This document shows, in pieces, positions 1 to 5,450 of a stretch of DNA of 5,450 nt. The notes under the pieces are model-generated. The model saw only the letters and a program-made list of their open reading frames with translations. It did no database searches and was not told the origin of the DNA. The position numbers and the translations under genes are program-made. The stretch's first letter is position 1; every line of letters begins with the position of its first letter. This DNA comes from a bacterium (GTDB taxonomy: Bacteria; Desulfobacterota; DSWW01): positions 1-5,450 of the forward strand of contig JAUWSZ010000225.1 in the NCBI GenBank assembly GCA_030609865.1, given 5' to 3'.

Positions 1-1052
1 GCCATGCCCACGAGCAGGTTCGTGATGGCGCCCTCGAAGCCGGCCTGGGCATCCAGGATCTTGGAATCGGACTGGCCCGCTGTTCCGTAGTACGGCAGGC
101 CGTAGAACTGCGCCATCTGGGCCGCACATGCATTGATCAGTCCTTCCTCCACCGACCCCGACGCATAGGCCATGGTCCTCAAATCCGTAGACGTGGAAGT
201 ACAGGCCATCAACACGGGCGTGCCCCAGTTGACCAGCTGGGCAAGGCAGGCCCCGGCCAGGGTTTCCGCGCACAGATTGGCCACATTCCCTGCGATCGTG
301 ATAGGACCCGTGGCACCCGTCAGGGGCTCGGCCGGGATCGAGACGGGAAGCCCGGATTCCGCGCAGGTCATCAACAGGTCCCCGTAGGTCTGGTCGATTT
401 CCAGGGGACTGATCACGCACGTAATGAACGAGATGAAGGGCTCCTTCTGCAACTTCTCAAGGCTGCCCGCGATCATGGAGCACATCTCGACGACGTCTTT
501 GGTCCCCTGGATCGTGTATACGCCGCCCTGTACGTGCTTGTTCGTGTTGTTGATGGCCGCAAAGAAGCGGTTTACGTCCACCTTCTCGGTGGCGAGGTCG
601 TTCGGGTAGACCGGGATCACCTGGAAATGGGCGTTGTCGAGGGAATCGAGCAGTTTCGATACGTTCTGCACATCCTCGAGGGTCGAGAGACGTTTCTCTC
701 CTGTCTCGAGGTCCAGGACGTTCAGAGCGGTTCCCCCGCTGCCGTAGTGAACCCGTTTTCCCCCAACGATGATGTTGTTGTCCGGGTTGCCGCGACCGTG
801 AAGCACCAGTTCCGAGGGCGGCGCATCGATGCAGTCCTCGAGGAACCCTTGCGGAATATAGACCAGCTGCTTCTCATCGTCCGTCTTGAGGCCCTTTTGC
901 TTGAAGAGGTCGAAGCCCTTCTTGTTCGCCACCTTGATTCCGATTTCAGACAGGATCCTCACGATCGCCTCATGCATGGAACGGATGTCGGAATCGGTCA
1001 ACGGACGATACTGTCCACCATCCAAACCGCCTAGTTTGCCTCTCTTGAACAT
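1..1052 (-). CDS. MttB-superfamily (trimethylamine/betaine-type) corrinoid methyltransferase, N-terminal 350 residues, 3' end outside window
   Basis: The minus-strand frame is open from an ATG at 1052 to the window edge and gives 350 residues; family members are usually about 470-500 residues, so roughly the last third is missing. Family resemblance is strong: an N-terminal helical segment (residues 20-50), a YGSGGTALNVLD stretch (103-114), the barrel segment PVSIPAEPLTGATGPIT (236-252), and GQSDSKILDAQAGFEG (326-341). MttB-family enzymes move a methyl group from a methylated amine or betaine to a cognate corrinoid protein in the cytoplasm. Archaeal MttB carries pyrrolysine near residue 334. 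No in-frame TAG occurs in these 350 codons, so this is more likely a non-pyrrolysine homologue, the group that includes glycine betaine, proline betaine and carnitine demethylases. The substrate cannot be read from the sequence. The start is supported by AAGGAG 10 nt upstream and by a promoter at 1127-1099. Confidence 0.93.
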   Translation of the reverse strand, partial: MFKRGKLGGLDGGQYRPLTDSDIRSMHEAIVRILSEIGIKVANKKGFDLFKQKGLKTDDEKQLVYIPQGFLEDCIDAPPSELVLHGRGNPDNNIIVGGKRVHYGSGGTALNVLDLETGEKRLSTLEDVQNVSKLLDSLDNAHFQVIPVYPNDLATEKVDVNRFFAAINNTNKHVQGGVYTIQGTKDVVEMCSMIAGSLEKLQKEPFISFITCVISPLEIDQTYGDLLMTCAESGLPVSIPAEPLTGATGPITIAGNVANLCAETLAGACLAQLVNWGTPVLMACTSTSTDLRTMAYASGSVEEGLINACAAQMAQFYGLPYYGTAGQSDSKILDAQAGFEGAITNLLVGM

Positions 1053-1062
1053 GGTTCGAATA

Positions 1063-1068
1063 CTCCTT
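1063..1068 (-). promoter_or_regulatory. Shine-Dalgarno site of the MttB-family gene
   Basis: On the minus strand AAGGAG lies 10 nt before the ATG at 1052. It is a good match to the anti-Shine-Dalgarno sequence and fixes this ATG as the start. Confidence 0.75.
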
Positions 1069-1098
1069 GTCTCGTTCAGGTTTACTTGGAGCCGGGTC

Positions 1099-1127
1099 AT
1101 TCTACACGATCGGTCACCGGTTATCAA
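1099..1127 (-). promoter_or_regulatory. Candidate sigma70-type promoter for the MttB-family gene
   Basis: On the minus strand a -35 hexamer TTGATA (1127-1122) and a -10 hexamer TAGAAT (1104-1099) are separated by exactly 17 nt. Each hexamer matches its consensus at five of six positions. Transcription would start near 1092, leaving an untranslated leader of about 40 nt that includes the Shine-Dalgarno site. The spacer contains a short inverted repeat, CGGTcACCG on the plus strand (1111-1119), where a regulator could bind. This suggests the methyltransferase gene can be transcribed separately from the hdr operon. It is a pattern match only. Confidence 0.55.
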
Positions 1128-1138
1128 AGCCGACAACC

Positions 1139-1255
1139 TCCAGTCCCTCGCTCCTTCAGGAGGGTCAACGGCTTGTAGCTACATCCGGAGAAGAAAGGCA
1201 TTTCAGAGGCATTGGCGAAGAAAGTAGACGGAGGTCCTTGGGCGACCCCCAACCC
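1139..1255 (-). pseudogene. Degenerate second copy of the zinc-ribbon gene's 5' region
   Basis: This stretch aligns without gaps to 1708-1592, which spans the last hdrB codon, its stop and the start of the zinc-ribbon gene. Over 39 codons about 72% of bases are identical. The shared frame reads through ...GCSYKPLTLLKERG here against ...RCSHKTLTLLKEPG in the intact copy. Differences are more frequent at third codon positions (my count 15, against 9 at each of the other two), which fits a once-coding origin. After residue ERG the similarity fades and the frame ends shortly at a TGA, before any of the paired CxxC motifs. An ATG at 1201 could still start a 25-residue peptide, but no Shine-Dalgarno site precedes it. 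The copy looks like the remnant of a tandem duplication. The remainder of this roughly 200-bp gap holds the MttB-gene promoter and leader. Confidence 0.55.
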
Positions 1256-1277
1256 TTATGTAGAAAAACAACTCTTG

Positions 1278-1405
1278 TAGGAGGCTGTCGAGAAATGGCC
1301 AGGTGCAAGGCGCACGAAATCCTGAGGAATGAGGCGTACACCGTACGCCGCACTGACGAAGGATGAGTGCAACGCCGCAGATGGCCGTTTATCGACAGCC
1401 TCCTA
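1278..1405. mobile_element. 128-bp palindromic MITE-like element with 14-bp terminal inverted repeats
   Basis: The two ends, 1278-1291 (TAGGAGGCTGTCGA) and 1392-1405, are perfect inverted copies, and the pairing continues inward to about 24 bp with two mismatches. The centre is a tight hairpin: GGCGTAC (1333-1339), a 3-nt loop, then GTACGCC (1343-1349). The intermediate arms pair partially. The element starts and ends with TA, as expected if a Tc1/mariner- or IS630-like transposase inserted at a TA dinucleotide; the element proper would then be 124 bp (1280-1403). It has no convincing gene, so any movement would need a transposase supplied elsewhere. As RNA it would fold into a long hairpin and may attenuate or terminate transcription between the hdr operon and the methyltransferase gene. 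The mobile origin is inferred; the palindrome is directly visible. Confidence 0.75.
1333..1349. repeat. Central perfect hairpin of the palindromic element
   Basis: A 7-bp perfect GC-rich stem with a 3-nt loop sits at the symmetry centre of the 128-bp element. On either strand it would nucleate folding of the whole element. It is not followed by a T-run on the minus strand, so it is not a classical intrinsic terminator. Confidence 0.7.
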
Positions 1406-1672
1406 GTCCTGTCCCTTCCATTCGATCAACGCCCCGCACTGCTCACACCGGTACTTTGTGATTTCCTCCTCCTTTGCGGCGAGCGCTTGAAAATCGTAGC
1501 GCCTCTCACCGCCCACCGCATAGCACTCCGGGCAACAGCCCCCACCGAGTTCATCCGCGGAGATGACCAGATGGCACTTCCTGCACCGAAGCCTATCCCC
1601 TGGCTCCTTCAGAAGGGTGAGTGTCTTGTGGCTGCATCGGGACATAGAAGAAGTTTCGGAACCGTTGTCCAA
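1403..1672 (-). CDS. Small Cys-rich zinc-ribbon protein of unknown function
   Basis: The ORF encodes 89 residues from a TTG at 1672; an internal ATG at 1645 would give 80. I do not recognise a named family. It has three CxxC pairs: C30/C33, C47/C50 (with C46 beside it) and C76/C79, the last in a YRCEQCGALIEW context typical of zinc ribbons or rubredoxin-like knuckles. An additional C13 and H15 lie near the N-terminus. No signal peptide or membrane segment is seen, so it is probably cytosolic. It lies 30 nt after hdrB in the same frame and probably belongs to that operon. Neither start has a good Shine-Dalgarno site: AAGGA is 15 nt before the TTG. Translation may therefore be coupled to hdrB. 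The TAG stop (1405-1403) lies inside the terminal repeat of the palindromic element, which appears to have replaced the original C-terminus. A metal-binding accessory or regulatory role is a guess. Confidence 0.7.
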   Translation of the reverse strand: MDNGSETSSMSRCSHKTLTLLKEPGDRLRCRKCHLVISADELGGGCCPECYAVGGERRYDFQALAAKEEEITKYRCEQCGALIEWKGQD

Positions 1673-1702
1673 GAAAGTGGAGGGAGATCCTTGAACGACC
1701 CT

Positions 1703-2584
1703 CTACCCTTCGAGTAAGGGCGTCACCTTGGTCCGGTGCTGGTCGAATCCGAGCTTCTCTTCGGGAACGCCAAAGGCGAGCCCGAGAAGCTGTGAGATGT
1801 ATAAAACGGGCATGTTGTAATTGCATTCCTCTTTTCGATTCAGGAGGACCTGTGCCCGGTCGAACTGCTCGAAACAGGACGGGCACCCCACGCAGATGGC
1901 CTGCACATCCTTGTCGGCCATGTGGCTCAACTTCTCCCGGGTGATCTGATTGGCCGCATCCAGATCCATCTTGGTCCCGAGCCCGGATCCGCAACAGAGG
2001 AGCCTCCGGTTGTACTGGACCGGGCTCAGGCCGGCGGCGCCGAGAATCTCGTCCATCTGGGTGGGCAAGAAGTGCTTGCTGGGGGACAGTCGGTCCGGGT
2101 ACATGATCCGGGGCGGTCTGAAAAAGTGGCAACCATAATGACATCCGACACGAAACGGCAACGTCTTCTCGGTTCTTTCCCGGATCGTCTCCAGCCCGAC
2201 GTCGTCACGGAGCACATCGAGAAGGTGCTTGACCTCGACCTCGCCCGTGATTTCCTTTCCCCACGGCTTCAGGATCTCGTTCACCTTCTTCTTCTGTGCA
2301 GGGTCGTTTTGCAGTACTTGTCTGGCCTCTTTCAGGGTATTCGTGCACCCGTTGCAAACCGTCAGGATCGAAAGGCCCTCCTGTTCGGCCACAGCCAGGT
2401 TTCTCGCGGCCAGGGCCAGCCAGCTTTCGTAATGAACGAGTCTCAACAACGTCGGCGCCCCACAACAACTGAACGGCATGTCGACCAATTCGACACCCAG
2501 GGCCTCGGCAACCACCCGGGTCGCACTCTCGAAGCCCGGGTATTTCACCGGCATCACGCATCCCAGAAAAAAGGCATATCGCAT
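1703..2584 (-). CDS. hdrB: CoB-CoM heterodisulfide reductase-like subunit B (two CCG domains)
   Basis: The 293-residue protein has the usual HdrB length and both cysteine-rich CCG domains. The first holds C9, the C40-C41-G pair and C77/C80; the second holds C148/C152, the C197-C198-G pair and the GCPSC cysteines (C234/C237). In HdrB of methanogens these ligate two noncubane [4Fe-4S] clusters at the site of disulfide cleavage. In bacteria the physiological disulfide or other acceptor of HdrB-like proteins is generally unknown. No membrane segments are seen, so the complex should be soluble. The ATG at 2584 lies 4 nt after the hdrC stop, with AGGA-type bases overlapping the hdrC end, indicating coupled translation. 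The gene ends in TAG, and the frame beyond it stays open into the zinc-ribbon ORF. Confidence 0.95.
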   Translation of the reverse strand: MRYAFFLGCVMPVKYPGFESATRVVAEALGVELVDMPFSCCGAPTLLRLVHYESWLALAARNLAVAEQEGLSILTVCNGCTNTLKEARQVLQNDPAQKKKVNEILKPWGKEITGEVEVKHLLDVLRDDVGLETIRERTEKTLPFRVGCHYGCHFFRPPRIMYPDRLSPSKHFLPTQMDEILGAAGLSPVQYNRRLLCCGSGLGTKMDLDAANQITREKLSHMADKDVQAICVGCPSCFEQFDRAQVLLNRKEECNYNMPVLYISQLLGLAFGVPEEKLGFDQHRTKVTPLLEG

Positions 2585-2588
2585 CGGT

Positions 2589-3044
2589 TCATCCTATCAG
2601 AGCAGCAAGCCCGGTTTTCTCCAAGATTCCCTCCACCTCTTCCACAGGCACCTCGGGCAGGGGCTTCAGGCCAAGTTTCTCACGAATCGCGTCCGCCCTC
2701 CTGGAAACCAGGAGCGCCCTGCCGGTGTGGAGGATCGTCTCGGCGCTGGACCTGACCTTTTCCGGGATGTGACCGGTCCTGGCCGCCTCGTTCATCAGAG
2801 AACTGAGCAAGTCCGCAACGTCGATCAGCTGCGGGCAGCGATCCTCACAGACATGGCACGTCGTGCAGCACCACAGCTTCTCGTCCGTGATCACCGCCTC
2901 GACGCCGAGTCGAAGGTATGTGAGCAGGATATTCCTCGGGTTGAACCCCTCCACGGCAAAGGCCGCCGGGCAGCTGCCGGTGCAGCGAGCACACTGGTAA
3001 CACTCGTAGAGGAGTTCCTCATTGAATAGGCCGGGTCGCTTCAT
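2589..3044 (-). CDS. hdrC: CoB-CoM heterodisulfide reductase-like subunit C (two [4Fe-4S] clusters)
   Basis: The 151-residue product is a small ferredoxin-like protein with two classical motifs: C15-x2-C18-x2-C21-x3-C25-P and C60-x2-C63-x2-C66-x3-C70-P. HdrC passes electrons from the HdrA clusters to HdrB; the absence of transmembrane helices separates it from the membrane-linked HdrE/DsrM or QmoC types. I choose the ATG at 3044, giving MKRPGLFNEELLYECYQC, because GGGAG lies 9 nt upstream. A TTG at 3077 would add 11 basic residues without family support. The gene overlaps the hdrA end by 26 nt and is followed by hdrB after 4 nt, so the three are surely cotranscribed. The order A-C-B places HdrC and HdrB synthesis side by side. 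Confidence 0.95.
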   Translation of the reverse strand: MKRPGLFNEELLYECYQCARCTGSCPAAFAVEGFNPRNILLTYLRLGVEAVITDEKLWCCTTCHVCEDRCPQLIDVADLLSSLMNEAARTGHIPEKVRSSAETILHTGRALLVSRRADAIREKLGLKPLPEVPVEEVEGILEKTGLAALIG

Positions 3045-5450
3045 CGGAACGCTCTCCCTTCGGTTCCTTCGGGGCAAAGGCCTCGATCCCCTTCTCGATC
3101 TCCTCAGGGGTGACCTGCTCTACGATTTCCTTCATCGCATGGATCTCCTGAGAGAATCGCAGACCCTCTGCTGCGCTGATCCAGGCCAGCCGGAGGCGGT
3201 CTTTGTTCAGACCGAGCCTGGCCATCTTCCTCCACAACCGCCGGACCCTCTTTTCGGTCTGGTGGTTGGCGTTGATGTAGTGACAGTCCCCGATGTGGCA
3301 TCCGGAAACCAGCACCGCCGCGATTCCCTTGGCAAAGGCATGCTCCACGAACTTCGGGTCCACCCTGCCCGAGCACATGGTCCGCACGATCCTGACCTCG
3401 GCCGGGTACTGGATGCGGCTCACCCCTGAGAAGTCAGCGCCTGCGTAGGAGCACCAGTTGCAGCAGAAGGCCAGAATCTTGCCATCCGCCTCGAATTCGG
3501 CCAGGGCATCGATCTGCGAGAGGATCTGATGGTCTTCAAAATGCCTCATCGTGATGGCGCCGAAGTTGCATTCGGGACCACAGGCACCGCACCCCGTGCA
3601 GGCCGCTTCCACCACGGTTGCGGTCTTTGCCTCCTCGTCCACCTGAATCGCCCCGTACGGGCAAACCCGTGCACACAGGCCGCATCCCGTGCAGAGATCA
3701 GGGTCGATCCGGGAGGTAATCGCCTCCACGGTCACCTTGCCTTTGGACATGAGGATGCTGGCCCGGGAGGCAGCGGCGCTGGCCTGGGTCACGCTGTCCT
3801 TGATGTCCTTGGGGCCTTCGGCACACCCGGCCAGGAAGATGCCCCCCGTCGGGGTATCCACAGGCCTCAGCTTCGCATGGGCCTCCATGAAGAAACCGTC
3901 CGCCATGGCCGGCAGAGACAGGAGCCTCTTGACCACGACCGAATCCTTCCTCGGCTCGATTCCGACGGAAAGGATGACCATGTCCACTTCGTACTCGTAG
4001 AGCTTGCTCAGGAGCGTGTTTTCACCGATCAGCTTGAGACTGTATGTGCGGTCGTCCTGGAGAATCTCCCCGGGGATCCCCCGGATGAACATCACGCCCT
4101 CCCTGCGGGTCCGCATGAGCAGATCCTCGAAGCCCTTGCCGAAGGCGCGGATGTCCATGTAGAAGACGTAGATCTTCGTGTCGGGCCAGTGTTCTCGAAT
4201 CAGCAGGGCATCCTTGATCGTGTTCATGCAGCAGACGTTGCTGCAGTACGGGTTGGATCGCTTCGACCGGGAGCCGATGCACTGGAGAAAGGCCACGGAC
4301 TTCGGGACCTTCTTGTCCGAAAGACGGATCAGGTCCCCGCCCGTCGGGCCGCCCGCATTGATCAGCCGCTCGAACTCGAGGCTCGTGATCACATTCTGGA
4401 ATCGATGGTAGCCGAGCTCCGTAAGGGGCGTGGGATCGTACACGTCGCTTCCCGTGCAAACGATGATCGTGCCCACCTCCAGGTCCAGGATCTCCTCCTT
4501 CTGAGAGAAGTCGATACATTTGTGCTCGCACAACTGGTAGCACCTGTCGCAGGCCACGATACCGTGCTTGTTCAGACAGGAATCCATGTCGATCAGGTAG
4601 GTCGCGGGCACGGCCTGCGCAAAGGGGGAGTAGATCGCCCTTCTCGTGGAAAGCCCGCAGTCGAACTCGTTCGGCATGTGCTGCGGGCAATCCTTGATGC
4701 AGTCCCCGCAGTAGGTGCAGTCATCGGCCACGTAACGGGGCTTCTTCTTCACCTTGACCTGGAAGTTCCCGATGTACCCATCGACCGATTCAACCTCGCT
4801 CATGGTCATCAGCTCGATGTTGGGGTGGCGGCCCACCTCGGACATCTTCGGGGCAAGGATGCAGATCGAGCAGTCCATGGTCGGGAAGGTCTTGTCGATC
4901 TGGGCCATTCGGCCACCGAGACTTGCCTCCTTCTCGACCAGGTACACCTTGTACCCGGTATCGGCCAGGTCAAGGGCCGCCTGGATGCCGGCGACACCGC
5001 CGCCAACGACCAGGGCCCTGGGCGTGATCGACACCTCTGTCTCGACCTGAGGCTCCAACAGGCGGGCCCGTGCGACAGACATCTTGACCAGGTCCTTGGC
5101 CTTCTCAGTCGCCCCCTCCCGGTCGTGCAGGTGCACCCAGCTGCAGTGCTCACGGATGTTGGCCATCTCCAACAGGTAGGGGTTCAGCCCCGCCTCGACG
5201 CAGGCGGCTCGGAAGGTGGGCTCATGAAGCCTGGGGGTGCAGGAGGCAACGACCACCCGGTTCAGTTTGTGCTCTTTGATGTCGGCCTTCATCTCCGCCT
5301 GGCCCGAATCCGAGCAGGTGTACATCGAGTCCTTGGCCAACACCACATCGTCGAGGGAAGCGGCAAATCTTGCGACATCCTCGCAATCGAGGGATCCGTC
5401 GATGTTCCGACCGCAGTGGCAGACGTAAACCCCTATCCTCGGGCCGTTCC
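3019..5450 (-). CDS. hdrA: HdrA-MvhD fusion: FAD/iron-sulfur heterodisulfide reductase subunit A, 5' end outside window
   Basis: The frame is open to the window edge, giving 809 visible residues. The GTG at 5346 is internal, because the residues before it already show the HdrA start motif RIGVYVCHCGRNIDG. Domains in order: N-terminal HdrA domain with the CHC pair (about 10-12); FAD-binding Rossmann motif GGGVAG (149-154); flavin region with CSICILAPK (193-201); inserted ferredoxin module (C244/247/250/254 and C291/300/303/307); the YCSNVCC region; C-terminal ferredoxin pair (C586/589/592/596 and C617/620/623/627); and an MvhD-like tail with FCCNWC, MCSGR and GCHIGDC. HdrA houses the bifurcating flavin in known complexes, and MvhD links it to a hydrogenase or formate dehydrogenase. 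The tail implies such a partner, probably encoded upstream or elsewhere. The second inserted cluster is atypical, with an extra C311 and no Pro after its last ligand. QmoB is related, but HdrC and HdrB follow here. Confidence 0.95.
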   Translation of the reverse strand, partial: NGPRIGVYVCHCGRNIDGSLDCEDVARFAASLDDVVLAKDSMYTCSDSGQAEMKADIKEHKLNRVVVASCTPRLHEPTFRAACVEAGLNPYLLEMANIREHCSWVHLHDREGATEKAKDLVKMSVARARLLEPQVETEVSITPRALVVGGGVAGIQAALDLADTGYKVYLVEKEASLGGRMAQIDKTFPTMDCSICILAPKMSEVGRHPNIELMTMSEVESVDGYIGNFQVKVKKKPRYVADDCTYCGDCIKDCPQHMPNEFDCGLSTRRAIYSPFAQAVPATYLIDMDSCLNKHGIVACDRCYQLCEHKCIDFSQKEEILDLEVGTIIVCTGSDVYDPTPLTELGYHRFQNVITSLEFERLINAGGPTGGDLIRLSDKKVPKSVAFLQCIGSRSKRSNPYCSNVCCMNTIKDALLIREHWPDTKIYVFYMDIRAFGKGFEDLLMRTRREGVMFIRGIPGEILQDDRTYSLKLIGENTLLSKLYEYEVDMVILSVGIEPRKDSVVVKRLLSLPAMADGFFMEAHAKLRPVDTPTGGIFLAGCAEGPKDIKDSVTQASAAASRASILMSKGKVTVEAITSRIDPDLCTGCGLCARVCPYGAIQVDEEAKTATVVEAACTGCGACGPECNFGAITMRHFEDHQILSQIDALAEFEADGKILAFCCNWCSYAGADFSGVSRIQYPAEVRIVRTMCSGRVDPKFVEHAFAKGIAAVLVSGCHIGDCHYINANHQTEKRVRRLWRKMARLGLNKDRLRLAWISAAEGLRFSQEIHAMKEIVEQVTPEEIEKGIEAFAPKEPKGERSDEATRPIQ
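3054..3058 (-). promoter_or_regulatory. Shine-Dalgarno site of hdrC inside the end of hdrA
   Basis: GGGAG on the minus strand lies 9 nt before the ATG at 3044 and within the last hdrA codons. It decides between this ATG and the longer TTG start at 3077. Confidence 0.65.

Noticed and set aside
534..1034. 166-residue plus-strand ORF
   Set aside because: It lies antisense to the MttB-family gene, has no recognisable domain and is explained as a shadow of a GC-rich coding strand.
1148..1163. CTCCTtcAGGAG hairpin as a terminator or operator
   Set aside because: The same bases encode the LLKE residues of the zinc-ribbon copy. In the intact copy the palindrome is imperfect, and no T-run follows.
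1165..1353. 62-residue minus-strand ORF
   Set aside because: It starts inside the palindromic element and runs out of frame through the degenerate zinc-ribbon copy, so it has no independent support.
1922..2755. 277-residue plus-strand ORF
   Set aside because: It is antisense to hdrB and hdrC, which have complete conserved motifs. Its product is low-complexity R/P/G/Q-rich sequence typical of shadow frames.
3045..3077. Longer hdrC start at TTG 3077
   Set aside because: It adds 11 mostly basic residues inside hdrA with no Shine-Dalgarno site. The ATG at 3044 has one at good spacing and gives the usual HdrC N-terminus.
3019..5346. Start of hdrA at GTG 5346
   Set aside because: The frame is open upstream to 5450 and encodes the conserved HdrA N-terminal motif with the CHC pair, so the gene begins outside the window.
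3019..5450. QmoB identity for the large flavoprotein
   Set aside because: QmoB also joins HdrA-like and MvhD-like parts, but the CHC N-terminal domain and the following separate hdrC and hdrB genes fit HdrA better.
1..5450. CRISPR array, tRNA or rRNA genes
   Set aside because: No regularly spaced direct repeats and no tRNA or rRNA-like conserved segments were seen. The only repeats are the palindrome and the two-copy duplication.

Overview
The window is a piece of a roughly 58-60% GC (by eye) bacterial genome. Gene content suggests an anaerobe, most likely a sulfate-reducing or syntrophic Desulfobacterota (deltaproteobacterial) lineage. This is inferred from an HdrA-MvhD fusion with HdrC and HdrB beside a bacterial MttB-family methyltransferase; no rRNA or other taxonomic marker is present. 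All convincing genes are on the minus strand, so transcription runs from high to low coordinates.

From 5450 down to 1703 lies a tightly packed hdrA-hdrC-hdrB operon. hdrA enters from the upstream edge, overlaps hdrC by 26 nt, and hdrC is followed by hdrB after 4 nt. Together they encode a soluble heterodisulfide reductase-like complex: an FAD/iron-sulfur HdrA with a C-terminal MvhD-like domain, an HdrC with two [4Fe-4S] clusters, and an HdrB with two CCG domains. In known systems such complexes bifurcate or confurcate electrons between a hydrogenase or formate dehydrogenase (through MvhD), ferredoxin and a disulfide or other acceptor.

From 1672 to 1403 is a small Cys-rich zinc-ribbon ORF, in the same frame as hdrB and separated from it by one amber codon. 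Its stop codon lies in the tip of a 128-bp near-perfect palindromic, MITE-like element (1278-1405). Beyond the element, at 1255-1139, is a degenerate second copy of the hdrB/zinc-ribbon junction, so this segment carries a decayed tandem duplication interrupted by an insertion.

From 1052 to the window edge is the first 350 residues of an MttB-superfamily methylamine/betaine-type:corrinoid methyltransferase. It has its own good sigma70-like promoter (1127-1099) and Shine-Dalgarno site. No in-frame amber (pyrrolysine) codon occurs in the visible part.

A working model is that the methyltransferase demethylates a quaternary or tertiary amine-like compound to a corrinoid protein, and the Hdr complex handles the redox side of methyl oxidation or reduction. 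The zinc-ribbon protein is an unassigned accessory. The link between the Hdr module and the methyltransferase is inferred from adjacency only.
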